Positions 6,942 through 14,877 of a DNA stretch of 20,660 nt are shown in pieces (position 1 is the stretch's first letter; each line of letters opens with the position of its first letter). The position numbers were made by a program, and so were the translations under genes. The DNA is from a virus, in IMG/VR virus record IMGVR_UViG_3300045919_000325, positions 1 to 20,660 of that record. One strand, written 5' to 3'. The notes below the pieces were generated by a model. That model did not search any database. It was not told the origin of the DNA and saw only the letters and a list, made by a program, of their open reading frames with translations.

Positions 6942-8144
6942 CTAGAGGAACTTCAAGTTTGTTGTGTTAACGCCGATACCAGCCAAGTAGTCAGCAGCAT
7001 TACCCAAAGATGATGCTGTGTTGCTTAGTTCGATATAACCATATCTGGTCATAAAAGAAACTACTGGTTCGAATGTTTGTGGGTCAATAACAACGCCTGA
7101 GCTTGTTAGTGGGACCCATGGGCAGTAATAGGCTGCGGCATCAATCTCGCCGGGCCCCTTATAACCAACCAATACTGCTGTGTTATCAGCGGCATATTGG
7201 TCAACATAAACGCGCATGCTGTTGTTCAAAGTACCAACAAACTTGGTGTTGGTTGGAGCTTCGAATGTGCCTTCTGTTGTACGTGCAAAAGCTGAAGTAG
7301 TAGCACTCTGTAGGATGGTAAGAGCAGTTGGGGAAACCACAACCCAGTTACCAGCGCCACGGCGTGTACGTGCAGCGATCAAGTTAGCACCACGATTGAT
7401 TAGAACTGCTAGAGCAGCATGTTCGTCACCAACGTATGTTGCTGTACCGCTTACTGCGCCTTGGTCGTATGTCAATGTAGTACCAGCTAGTGTACGCAAG
7501 CTGACCAAAATTTCTTGGTCAATTTCAGCAGTAATTTCTTGAGCCAAAGCGGCCATGATTTCTGCTTCAATGTCGATACCTTGTTGAGCTTGTGCATCTT
7601 GCACAGCTTCAAAGGTCCAACGTGCGGACAACTTACGTGTTTTTGCTTCAACAGTTTCACGCAAGATTTGGATGTTCAAACGCTTACCAGCAGTACCTTC
7701 GAGAACGCTAACTGGTGCGGCCTTTGGAGTTGTGCTGTTGCCGTTACCTGAATAGTAACGAGCAATTTCGAATGGACTTAGAGCTTCTGCACCTGGAACA
7801 GTTGCAGTTGGTGTTCCGAATGCATCAGCATAACGAACACGCAATGTATGGATTTGACCAACTGGGCCGGTCATTGGCTGAACGCCAATGATTTCGTTGG
7901 CAATAACAGTTGGCATAACACGACGGATAACAGGCAAAATCACTTTGTTAAGTGTTGCAATGTTACCAGCGCTGGTAGCACCGGCACTAGCAGATTCTGT
8001 TAGCATTCCGCCATTAGAAGCTTGCATGTGACGCTTTGTATTTTCTAGGACTACTTCCATGACCTTTTTACGATTGCCAGTCAAACCATCGCATAGTGCA
8101 TTTTTGGTAGCGCCCCAATGTGTTTCGAAGAGGTTCTTACTCAT
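6942..8144 (-). CDS. 23: Major capsid protein, gp23-like
   Basis: The 400-aa product forms the hexamers of the head. The gp23 family signature is VILPVIRRVMPTVIANEIIG (69-88) followed by VQPMTGPVGQIHTLRVRYAD, and the C-terminal FMTRYGYIELSNTASSLG also fits. I place the start at ATG 8144 rather than an upstream in-frame ATG at 8270. MSKNLFETHW is preceded by GGGAGA at good spacing, and the longer form would overlap the scaffold gene by 125 bp. The site GGMLTE|SASAG (after E50) fits the (L/I)-x-E rule of the T4 prohead protease, so about 50 residues should be removed on maturation. T4 gp23 is 521 aa, so this is a compact version, probably lacking the insertion domain. It follows the scaffold gene by 1 bp. 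Confidence 0.93.
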   Translation of the reverse strand: MSKNLFETHWGATKNALCDGLTGNRKKVMEVVLENTKRHMQASNGGMLTESASAGATSAGNIATLNKVILPVIRRVMPTVIANEIIGVQPMTGPVGQIHTLRVRYADAFGTPTATVPGAEALSPFEIARYYSGNGNSTTPKAAPVSVLEGTAGKRLNIQILRETVEAKTRKLSARWTFEAVQDAQAQQGIDIEAEIMAALAQEITAEIDQEILVSLRTLAGTTLTYDQGAVSGTATYVGDEHAALAVLINRGANLIAARTRRGAGNWVVVSPTALTILQSATTSAFARTTEGTFEAPTNTKFVGTLNNSMRVYVDQYAADNTAVLVGYKGPGEIDAAAYYCPWVPLTSSGVVIDPQTFEPVVSFMTRYGYIELSNTASSLGNAADYLAGIGVNTTNLKFL

Positions 8145-8145
8145 C

Positions 8146-9375
8146 TTAATTCTCCCTAACTTGGTTGTTAACGCCTGCGAGGTGAAGAATTTGCGCAATG
8201 TCATGATTGGCACTGCGGTCATCTTCTGTAGTAGACTCCACAAGCTTGATTGAACGATTGCCAGTAGCAACAGTTCGTGTTTGAACGTTTTCGGTCAACT
8301 CTCGTGGACCTGCATTGTTCATTGCATTACCGTTAACCACGGCTGGCAAATAGCGATTGAATGCTTCTTTGAGGTTAGCAGTTTTAACACCTGCTAGCAT
8401 TTCAACCATTATTGTCTTCTTTTCTCTGTTCAAAGGACCAGTCAATTCGTTTAGTACTTCCAAACGCTGAGCACGTTCAGTTGCCTGTTGTGCTGTTTTC
8501 TTAACTGACTCTGTAAGAGCTTGCTGTTGTTTAACTGCTTGATCCTTCTTTGCGATGATCTTGCGGCTTTCAGCAAGTTGATGTTGTAACTTCTTAACTT
8601 CACTTCCTTCGCTGAGATAGCTAGCCATATATTCACTAGCAACTGCTTCGAAGATTCTACGACCAAAGTTGTTCTCACGAGCAACCTTGATATCTTGACG
8701 CCACTGAGAAAGCTCTGCACGAATTACTTCGTTCAAAGTCTTGTCCAGCATGTGTGTTGCACGAGCAACAAACTTGTCACGACTCTCTTGAATTTTCTTA
8801 CGACCTTGTGTAGCCAACTTGACACGCTGCTCAACGAGTGAACGCTTGTCAGTTTGGAACTCAGTAAGTTCTTCACTAAGTTGTTTTAGAACAAATGTTT
8901 CTAGCTTACTAACTCGCTCGCTTACAGCGCTCTTAGTGCTATTTTCCAACATTTGAATTTTGCGTGTCATTTGCTTTCTCTCTGCAATCAACTGCTTACG
9001 GTCAATTGCAAATTCTGAAATTTCTTCTTCTAGTTGTTGAGTTATAAACTTGTTTAGAATTGCCATATGCTTACGCATCTTTTGTTCATAAACCTTTTTT
9101 GCTTCAAGAGTTGATCTTGAAAGTTTAACTCTCTGCTGATTTAATGATTGTCTATCTTGGTTGAATTCACGCAATTCAGTGGCGATAGCATCGCTCAACA
9201 TATTGTCCATTGCTTCAACTAGTACTGCTTTGTCATGTGCATAACGTGCAGCATAGTCTTCTTGCAATTTGGTTTCTGCTAGTTTAATTTTAGTATCAAA
9301 TGCTTCTTGTAGTGCAGTCTTAACATCTTGGCCAAGTACTTCATTTTCAAGAAGGTCTGTCAATGCATCTTTCAT
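8146..9375 (-). CDS. 22: Prohead core scaffold, gp22-like
   Basis: This 409-aa protein is almost wholly charged helix: heptad-like coiled coil runs from ~20 to ~300 (LNQQRVKLSRSTLEAKKVYE; LAESRKIIAKKDQAVKQQQA). A C-terminal region holds GPLNREKKTIMVEMLAGVKT, which matches the end of T4-type gp22. The function is to build the internal core around which gp23 assembles; gp21 then degrades it. Many L-x-E tripeptides fit that fate. It is longer than T4 gp22 (269 aa), and the N-terminal half appears to carry several repeats of a 'F..D++.L..+R..+' coiled-coil unit (EFNQDRQSLNQQRVKL, EFAIDRKQLIAERKQM, EFQTDKRSLVEQRVKL), which suggests expansion by duplication. The start overlaps the protease stop as ATGA, with AGGGAG upstream. 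Confidence 0.88.
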   Translation of the reverse strand: MKDALTDLLENEVLGQDVKTALQEAFDTKIKLAETKLQEDYAARYAHDKAVLVEAMDNMLSDAIATELREFNQDRQSLNQQRVKLSRSTLEAKKVYEQKMRKHMAILNKFITQQLEEEISEFAIDRKQLIAERKQMTRKIQMLENSTKSAVSERVSKLETFVLKQLSEELTEFQTDKRSLVEQRVKLATQGRKKIQESRDKFVARATHMLDKTLNEVIRAELSQWRQDIKVARENNFGRRIFEAVASEYMASYLSEGSEVKKLQHQLAESRKIIAKKDQAVKQQQALTESVKKTAQQATERAQRLEVLNELTGPLNREKKTIMVEMLAGVKTANLKEAFNRYLPAVVNGNAMNNAGPRELTENVQTRTVATGNRSIKLVESTTEDDRSANHDIAQILHLAGVNNQVREN

Positions 9376-10037
9376 CGGATATTACTCCCTTTTGTAAAGT
9401 TCAAATCATTAACATAACTCAATAAGATTTTTTTTAAGTGTCTTTGTGCAGACTCATCGTGTCTTGCACACTGAGCTAGGTCGTGTACCTGATTACCATA
9501 TTTACGGCCCATCATCGCTTCATACACAGGTACTGGGTACGCATTGGGTGCTGATGGGTTAGCTACTATATCAACTGTCAACATATCGAAATCGCTGACG
9601 TCTCCGTTTTCATCCACATTGCCTGAGCCACGAGAACTAACTCCCAACTTGACACCACTTTCCAACAATGTTTTGACAATGATACCTGTTGGTGTTGGTA
9701 AAATTTGAAGTTTACCATAACCATTAGATCCGTCCATCCACATTTTAGTAATTTTATGACTCACTCGGTCCAAGTGAATTTGCAGCTCTTGTGGGTGATC
9801 GCACTCTCCAAGAACGCCATTATTTTTTTCAATGTTTGAGTTGATATTTTCAACAGCTTTTCTAATTTCGCTTACGGGATAAACTCGACCATTATGATTT
9901 CTCTGACCACCTTGAATGAATATGCCTTGCATATACATTTTTTTCTCAGTGCTGTTTTCTTCAGATTCCGTAATCACGCTGGCTTGAGCAACATCAAAAG
10001 TTAAGTGCTCAACTAATAAGTGATTACGTTTAATCAT
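9372..10037 (-). CDS. 21: Prohead maturation protease, gp21-like
   Basis: This 221-aa serine protease of the T4 gp21 (S77) family processes gp23 and the core before DNA packaging. The N-terminal strand MYMQGIFIQGGQRNHNGRVY, GECDHPQ (H81 as the catalytic His), LGVSSRGSG (S134/S135 as nucleophile) and DFDMLTVDIVANPSAPNAYP (D156 region) occur in family order. I use ATG 10037: AAGGAG lies 7-8 nt upstream and a CATAAATA late box 41 bp upstream. The longer in-frame start at 10103 would lie upstream of that promoter and inside a terminator. The stop overlaps the gp22 start (ATGA). The size agrees with T4 gp21 (~212 aa). Confidence 0.92.
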   Translation of the reverse strand: MIKRNHLLVEHLTFDVAQASVITESEENSTEKKMYMQGIFIQGGQRNHNGRVYPVSEIRKAVENINSNIEKNNGVLGECDHPQELQIHLDRVSHKITKMWMDGSNGYGKLQILPTPTGIIVKTLLESGVKLGVSSRGSGNVDENGDVSDFDMLTVDIVANPSAPNAYPVPVYEAMMGRKYGNQVHDLAQCARHDESAQRHLKKILLSYVNDLNFTKGSNIR

Positions 10038-10077
10038 GTTGCTCCTTAATATAACCATACTCAAAAAGTATCGTTGA

Positions 10078-10085
10078 TATTTATG
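10078..10085 (-). promoter_or_regulatory. Late promoter CATAAATA ahead of gp21-22-23
   Basis: The minus strand reads CATAAATA, 7 of 8 bases of the T4 late consensus, about 41 bp before the gp21 start. It lies just after two terminator-like hairpins. It would therefore restart transcription for protease, scaffold and capsid after the gp67-like unit ends. Confidence 0.65.
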
Positions 10086-10093
10086 AACATTAT

Positions 10094-10116
10094 AAAAAAA
10101 CACCCTTAAAGGCGTG
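10094..10116 (-). terminator. Second terminator-like hairpin upstream of gp21
   Basis: On the minus strand ACGCCT-ttaa-GGGTGT pairs over 6 bp, two of them G-U, and runs into seven T residues. The G-U pairs favour the minus strand. It is weaker than the hairpin at 10192-10217 and may be a back-up terminator. Confidence 0.4.
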
Positions 10117-10191
10117 AAAAACTGAGGTTTTTATTATTTAATGGTTTTAACAAACCGTTAAACATATGGTTAATTGTTTTTAGGCAATAAA

Positions 10192-10217
10192 AAAGAGGTG
10201 GGATTAACCACCTCTTT
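10192..10217 (-). terminator. Intrinsic terminator after the gp67-like gene
   Basis: AAAGAGGTGG and CCACCTCTTT form a perfect 10-bp stem with loop gattaa (plus-strand sense). On the minus strand it is followed by TTTTTTATTG, the expected U-tract, 24 bp after the stop of the gp67-like gene. Confidence 0.85.
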
Positions 10218-10240
10218 TAAATTTAGTATGTTATAAGATC

Positions 10241-11161
10241 TTATCTCTTGATCTTAGTAAATGGGCTTGGGGTATTACCTACCTTAAAATCCTTTGCAGT
10301 GGCTTGAAGCTTGGAGTCGCGTGAACGAACCTTGCCGTAGCCTTCTGCTTCTTTTTCTGTGCCAGACTCTGCTCTCTTGCGACGATTGTCTCCACCGTGC
10401 TTTAATTCACCTGGTACCTTGTGATCGTAACCAACTGCTGCATCTGGATAATCAAATCCCTTTGCAGTCTTACCTTGGTCAAACCTAACTGGCTTGGAAC
10501 CTGTTAGACCTGTTGTTTGTGACTTGGGAACTGGGCTTGTCTTTACAACGCCTGGCTTGGCAAACTTTGGACCATCGCCTGATTCGCGCTCTTCTGTACC
10601 GCCCTTGGTATAAACATCACGTAATACGTCTAGGTCCAAGCTTTCCATCATTTCGTCGAACTCTTCGTCTTCGTCGTGTTCTTCTTCATCTGGCTCTTCA
10701 GAACCTTCTGTTTCTTCCTCGTCGTCCATGTCTTCGTCTTCTTCAGATCCAGAAACTTTAGCAAATGCTGCCTTTAGTTCTTCTAGCGCATCTTCCAAAT
10801 CTTCCAACGTGTCGCCCATTCCGGCAAACTTGTCTTCATCATCTTCTTCAGCACCGTCATCCAAATCAATTTCAGATTCATCTTCGTCGTCCATGCTGAA
10901 GTCGCTGTCGTCATCGTCTTCATGACCTTCACTGCGAATTGGCATATCTTCTTCTTCAGCATCAATCTCATCACTTGCTGCTTCTAGGTTTTTACTACCG
11001 TGTTTTACTTCGTTTTCGAGATCTTCACCTTCGTCTTCAATCATTGTTTCATGAATGGCGCGGGCCTTTTCAATGAAAATGTCATGAATTAAAGCTTTGG
11101 CTTTGTCTTCTTGATCGTTCATTAAATATTCTAGTACTAGTTCTAATTTACTTTTGCTCAT
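10241..11161 (-). CDS. Acidic prohead core protein, gp67-like (expanded)
   Basis: The gene lies between the portal and protease genes, where T4 carries the core genes 67 and 68. Residues 1-~45 form a helix (DKAKALIHDIFIEKARAIHE) resembling the start of T4 gp67. Residues ~60-175 are extremely acidic (runs of D/E such as EDDDDSDFSMDDEDESEIDL), another gp67 trait. T4 gp67 is only about 80 aa. This 306-aa protein adds a basic, low-complexity tail (~190-306) with K/G/P-rich stretches and ends in FTKIKR. Proposed role: a scaffold component that helps set head shape and is cleaved by gp21. AAGGAG precedes the ATG, and the leader ATTAAGGAGCAAC is identical to that of gp21. A strong terminator follows. 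The name is by position, N-terminal resemblance and composition, not by an alignment. Confidence 0.65.
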   Translation of the reverse strand: MSKSKLELVLEYLMNDQEDKAKALIHDIFIEKARAIHETMIEDEGEDLENEVKHGSKNLEAASDEIDAEEEDMPIRSEGHEDDDDSDFSMDDEDESEIDLDDGAEEDDEDKFAGMGDTLEDLEDALEELKAAFAKVSGSEEDEDMDDEEETEGSEEPDEEEHDEDEEFDEMMESLDLDVLRDVYTKGGTEERESGDGPKFAKPGVVKTSPVPKSQTTGLTGSKPVRFDQGKTAKGFDYPDAAVGYDHKVPGELKHGGDNRRKRAESGTEKEAEGYGKVRSRDSKLQATAKDFKVGNTPSPFTKIKR

Positions 11162-11202
11162 AGTTGCTCCTTAATTTAAAAGTTATAGTCAGACTCAAGT
11201 AT

Positions 11203-11210
11203 TATTTAAG
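11203..11210 (-). promoter_or_regulatory. Possible late promoter CTTAAATA ahead of the gp67-like gene
   Basis: The minus strand reads CTTAAATA, 6 of 8 to the T4 late consensus with the TAAATA core intact. It lies 42 nt upstream of the start, almost the same distance as the box ahead of gp21. Weak on its own in AT-rich sequence. Confidence 0.3.
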
Positions 11211-11276
11211 TAACAATACAAAAAAGCATCACAAATAGGCTTAAAACACAGTCTTTTTAGATAAAAACCATATAAA

Positions 11277-11489
11277 TCAAAAACCGCCTTGATTTTGAGA
11301 GTCCGCAGACCCATATATAATTTCCAAGAAGTCTGCTCTGATCAAATTTTCCAAGTCTTGAGCAGCTCGCATTTTTTTAAGCTTGTTAAGATGTTTTAAG
11401 GTAAATTTTGGTTTACGAGTATCTTTTAAAGATGCTGTTTCAAACTTATCATCTTGAGGCGTATAATACTGTCCTTGAAACTCGTCCAC
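11277..11489 (-). CDS. Small 70-aa protein between portal and core genes
   Basis: The start is GTG at 11489, with TAGGTAG about 6 nt upstream, the same ribosome-site sequence as precedes the portal. The C-terminal half reads KPKFTLKHLNKLKKMRAAQD followed by LENLIRADFLEIIYG, a compact basic helical hairpin. I recall a similar short protein beside the portal gene in other T4-like phages, but no function is established to my knowledge. Position suggests a prohead or core component, perhaps filling the second of the T4 67/68 slots. No cysteines or membrane segment. A late-promoter-like GGTAAATA lies 23 nt upstream of the start. Confidence 0.7.
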   Translation of the reverse strand: MDEFQGQYYTPQDDKFETASLKDTRKPKFTLKHLNKLKKMRAAQDLENLIRADFLEIIYGSADSQNQGGF

Positions 11490-11512
11490 TGTGCTACCTA
11501 TTTAATTTAAAG

Positions 11513-11520
11513 TATTTACC
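11513..11520 (-). promoter_or_regulatory. Late-promoter-like box GGTAAATA ahead of the 70-aa gene
   Basis: The minus strand reads GGTAAATA immediately after the portal stop codon and 23 nt before the GTG start. The same 8-mer occurs before the portal and gp14 genes at 20-25 nt. Confidence 0.45.
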
Positions 11521-14500
11521 TTAGAAGCCTTCTAAACCTGTACCAGATGTAGCAGAATTAGTTGCCTCGTCACTTACTGCGTTTTGCGCTGTTGATGCCT
11601 CGGGTGGTATTTGAGTTGGGCTTTGTTCTCCTCCTGGAGGTGCCCCAAAGTCGCCGCCATTAAACTCTGGTCTGACACCCACTGCACTCAATCCAAGTTG
11701 ATTGTTGTCTGTTGGGCTTTGTCCTGTCTTCTGTTGCACCTTACTGGCATTTTCTTGCTTCCACATCATTTCGTTCTCTAGAACTTCTTCTTCGGTCCAT
11801 CCCAGATAACGCATCAATGCAAAGCGTTGACTGATATACTTGGCTGCAGCAGTGCCCATGATGCTGCTGAACACGCTGATGCGCTCGCTATCAATCTGCA
11901 TCTGTCTATATTCTCCAAAGCTCTGAGGCGGCCACATCTGCAAGTCAAACAAATTGCTTTGGATTTCAATACCTCTGTCTTTGATAAACATTTTGAATTC
12001 ATGATCCAGCACAGGACTGATCAAGTTCTGAAGTCGCTGACAGTATTTTGTAAACGCAAACTCTTGCACATACGCTGTGCCTATCTTACCGTCGTTGTAC
12101 ACAGTGGTTCCGTCGTCTGCTCCAGTGGGCAAATAGCTGCTGGGAATACCCAATCCTCTGATCATCTTGTTATTGAAATACTTCAAGTCGTCAATCTGAC
12201 CCAAGTTTTCGCCGCCTGCTAGGTTTTCAATCTTTGTTCCCTTGCCGTCAGCATTGGTTGCCAAAAAGAAGTCTTCATTGATACCTATGGGATTGTATGA
12301 AGCGTCGATGGCCGAGTTGAAAGTATATACTCCGCTCTCTAAAGCAAATGTATGATACGTATGATATTGTTCTTTGCCATCGATTGTTATTGTACCAACA
12401 TCCATTGTATCAGAGCGATAAGTTATTTTAACAACTTTATGATTAAACAATGCCAATTTATCTTTAAAATCGTTCCAATGTGCATACCCAAAATCATGTA
12501 GCATTACTCTCAAAGTATTAGATGTGAACTTATCAGGGTTATTATTACCCTTTGTGCTAAAGTTTAGTTTTTTATATAATGACATAAAATTTTCATCAGA
12601 ATTAATGTACATTACCACATCTGATATTGTATTAATATTATGTTTCTGTACCGCATTGACAATGTTTTGCAGCATAGAAATATCCCATTTAATTTTTCTT
12701 GATGGGTTAACAATTGAGCGACCTCGACTTTTTAAAAATTGCTTCCAACTGTTAAATCCATGATACCTTAATATTTTTCTAAAAGATTCATAACAGATAG
12801 TCGAATGAGCAAATTTAACTATTTTTTTATCATTAGGTATATTGATTGCAGAATAGTGATTAATCAACTCTAAATTATTATTAATAGCTGTTAGCATGTC
12901 TGATACCGTTGGTTTTTCTAATGAATCAAATACTTCGCATATTTTTTTAAATAATAGTTCATCTGATGTTATCTTTTGATTCGGCCATGGTTTATCCATC
13001 TGCGTATTTGCGGCGTGCCATTGCTGTATGCGCTTATTATATTCATTAATATCTGTTTCACGCAGTTTTTTTGCTCGAAATTTCATTGCATTAGAACGTT
13101 TAATATGCGAATTTATTTTTTCTTTTTCAGAACGAACTGATAAAGTCTTTAATCTTTTGGTTACTATGGCATCTAACTCTTCTTGTGATTTAGATGCCAT
13201 AGTTCTTCGACCTTTTGCTATAATTTCAAGCTTTTGTTCTTCAGTTAAGGTGTTCCTAAATTCCCTAGCATAATATGCATGTAACTGCATATGATCATAA
13301 CAATTCATATAATATAAATTACTTGGAGAGTTGTTATACTTATTAAAATCTTTATGATGTATTACTCTCTTATTGCCAGTAATATCACTATTAAAAGTCA
13401 TTTCATTTTGTATGTTTTGTTTTTTAAAGAAGTTCGCTACAACACGATGAGTGAATTTCCATGATTTAGATCCGTGGTCAAACACTTGATGGTATTGTGG
13501 ATCATCGATTTTATTTTTCTTATATTCGTTAATAGAATGTAATCTTGTATTAAAACTAATTAAACTGTCTTCACCAACAATAATATCTTTTGCTTCTATT
13601 TTTCCTCGACCCAATACAGGAAATTTGTGATCAGGTGTACAAGTAATAATTTGTCCATTGTCTAATTCAATATCAATTACCTCCGCATCTTTTCTAGTTA
13701 TGCCAGCCCATGTGATAGGCCCTGGAACCATTTTACCAGTAGTTGGATCACAAGAATATGCCCAATTTATCTTACCTAATTCGTATTCGTTTTTTAGATC
13801 TAAGATAGACAATGTTCTTCCATCCAACAATGGAACACGAGTTGACATATCGAAGCATGCTCCCCCACCAGTGCGGTTTGGAATACGTCTCTGATATATT
13901 TCATTCTTAACACGTTCCACAAATCGCATGGCACGTTCACCACTCAAGCTGCCCACATCAATATAGAATACTCGTCGTTCTGGTGCTCGAACAATACGGT
14001 AGATAACAATAGCATCTTCCAGCAAATCCTTTTGCTTGTATACTTTGTATATGTTTTCCAAAATACTGGTACCAAAAGGCCATTGTCCGTCAAGTCCCTC
14101 ACTCAGGCTCAAATGTACTACGTGGATACCATCCACTGCTGCACTGTCACCGTCATTAAGGAAACGACTGTTTCTGCCAGCAGTACTGTGTACTCCTTGG
14201 TTTATGGATCCGGATCCAATACCAGTGTTGGCATTGCGAGGAACACCTGTTGGGAAGGTATAAGAATCGTGTACCAACATGTTGGATCCAACCAAGCTCA
14301 TTAGGTTGAAGTCCAAATTTCGAATCACATATTGTTCGATCTTTTTGCCTTTGGATTCGTTAACAATGATCTTGTCCACATTGTTGGGATCAATCCATAT
14401 CAATTTGAATGTTTCTGGATCTCGGATATATATCTGATCTCCATATTTCAAAGTGTTTCTAAATGTTCTCCAAAGTCTTTTCTGCCATTCATTCAAACTG

Positions 14501-14844
14501 CACCATTGACTCAGAGACTCTTTAAGAATTTTAATTTCGGTTTCTGTTAAAGAGCCTTTATAAACCAAAGTAAATGGTTGATCATCAATACCAAAGTTCT
14601 GTGTACTGAAATCACTTAGAACGTTTAATGCCCTACTGATCTCACTGTCGGCGTCCATTTGGTCATACGCAACATACCTTTCCACACGATTCGGAGCACC
14701 ACTATAAACCTCTGGCAAGAAGCTATTAAACTTACCAGAGGTAATACCCTGTCCAGATTCATCTTTGGAATGTTCACTATGAACATGTTTGTTGACTCGT
14801 GCTGTGGACGGGACTGCTGAGAAATATCTATGCCATCTGGCCAT
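11521..14844 (-). CDS. 20: Portal protein gp20 interrupted by an in-frame intein
   Basis: The 1107-aa precursor contains a 593-aa portal plus a 514-aa intein (residues 330-843). Portal hallmarks in the N-extein are SRALNVLSDFSTQ, DPNNVDKI and VHLSLSEGLDGQWPFGTSIL, then LLEDAIVIYRIVRAPERRVF. The C-extein has INEDFFLATNADGKGTKIEN and LAGGENLGQIDDLKYFNNKM, matching the gp20 'EDFW..R..G.GTEI..L.GG.NLG' segment. Twelve portal subunits form the packaging vertex and the nucleus for prohead assembly. T4 gp20 is 524 aa; the C-terminal tail here is low-complexity (P/Q/G/S/T). ATG 14844 has CAGGTAG upstream and a GGTAAATA box. The intein must be removed for function; the splice would join NRTGGGA to SAIDASYNP. 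Confidence 0.92.
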   Translation of the reverse strand: MARWHRYFSAVPSTARVNKHVHSEHSKDESGQGITSGKFNSFLPEVYSGAPNRVERYVAYDQMDADSEISRALNVLSDFSTQNFGIDDQPFTLVYKGSLTETEIKILKESLSQWCSLNEWQKRLWRTFRNTLKYGDQIYIRDPETFKLIWIDPNNVDKIIVNESKGKKIEQYVIRNLDFNLMSLVGSNMLVHDSYTFPTGVPRNANTGIGSGSINQGVHSTAGRNSRFLNDGDSAAVDGIHVVHLSLSEGLDGQWPFGTSILENIYKVYKQKDLLEDAIVIYRIVRAPERRVFYIDVGSLSGERAMRFVERVKNEIYQRRIPNRTGGGACFDMSTRVPLLDGRTLSILDLKNEYELGKINWAYSCDPTTGKMVPGPITWAGITRKDAEVIDIELDNGQIITCTPDHKFPVLGRGKIEAKDIIVGEDSLISFNTRLHSINEYKKNKIDDPQYHQVFDHGSKSWKFTHRVVANFFKKQNIQNEMTFNSDITGNKRVIHHKDFNKYNNSPSNLYYMNCYDHMQLHAYYAREFRNTLTEEQKLEIIAKGRRTMASKSQEELDAIVTKRLKTLSVRSEKEKINSHIKRSNAMKFRAKKLRETDINEYNKRIQQWHAANTQMDKPWPNQKITSDELLFKKICEVFDSLEKPTVSDMLTAINNNLELINHYSAINIPNDKKIVKFAHSTICYESFRKILRYHGFNSWKQFLKSRGRSIVNPSRKIKWDISMLQNIVNAVQKHNINTISDVVMYINSDENFMSLYKKLNFSTKGNNNPDKFTSNTLRVMLHDFGYAHWNDFKDKLALFNHKVVKITYRSDTMDVGTITIDGKEQYHTYHTFALESGVYTFNSAIDASYNPIGINEDFFLATNADGKGTKIENLAGGENLGQIDDLKYFNNKMIRGLGIPSSYLPTGADDGTTVYNDGKIGTAYVQEFAFTKYCQRLQNLISPVLDHEFKMFIKDRGIEIQSNLFDLQMWPPQSFGEYRQMQIDSERISVFSSIMGTAAAKYISQRFALMRYLGWTEEEVLENEMMWKQENASKVQQKTGQSPTDNNQLGLSAVGVRPEFNGGDFGAPPGGEQSPTQIPPEASTAQNAVSDEATNSATSGTGLEGF
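12316..13857 (-). mobile_element. Intein with HNH homing endonuclease, inserted in the portal gene
   Basis: The intein runs from C330 (block A, CFDMSTRVPLLDGRTLSILD) to N843, with S844 as the +1 residue. Block B is GQIITCTPDHKFPVLG (T403-x-x-H406). Block F/G is YHTFALESGVYTFN|S. The nuclease is of HNH type: VIHHKDFNKYNNSPSNLYYM then H518 and H522. Between the nuclease and the splicing C-terminus lie two similar ~80-residue helical units (about 627-707 and 722-798), probably DNA-recognition modules. The residue before the final Asn is Phe instead of the usual His, which may slow or alter Asn cyclisation. Codon use is clearly more AT-rich than in the exteins. Splice point inference rests on conserved inteins; the start Cys and end Asn-Ser are unambiguous in context because removal restores a continuous portal sequence. 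Confidence 0.92.
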
Positions 14845-14869
14845 TCATACTACCTGTAATATATAAAGT

Positions 14870-14877
14870 TATTTACC
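14870..14877 (-). promoter_or_regulatory. Late-promoter-like box GGTAAATA ahead of the portal gene
   Basis: The minus strand reads GGTAAATA 25 nt upstream of the portal ATG, between the tape measure stop and the portal start. Same 8-mer as at 11513 and 3946. Confidence 0.5.

Noticed and set aside
8145-8270. N-terminal extension of gp23 from an upstream ATG
   Set aside because: It would overlap gp22 by 125 bp, has no ribosome site and is not like gp23; ATG 8144 has GGGAGA.
10038-10103. Longer gp21 start at 10103
   Set aside because: It lies upstream of the CATAAATA late box and inside a terminator-like hairpin; ATG 10037 has AAGGAG.
10728-10925. Serine-run ORF on the plus strand
   Set aside because: Antisense of the acidic gp67-like tract; serine codons are the complement of the Asp/Glu-rich coding run.
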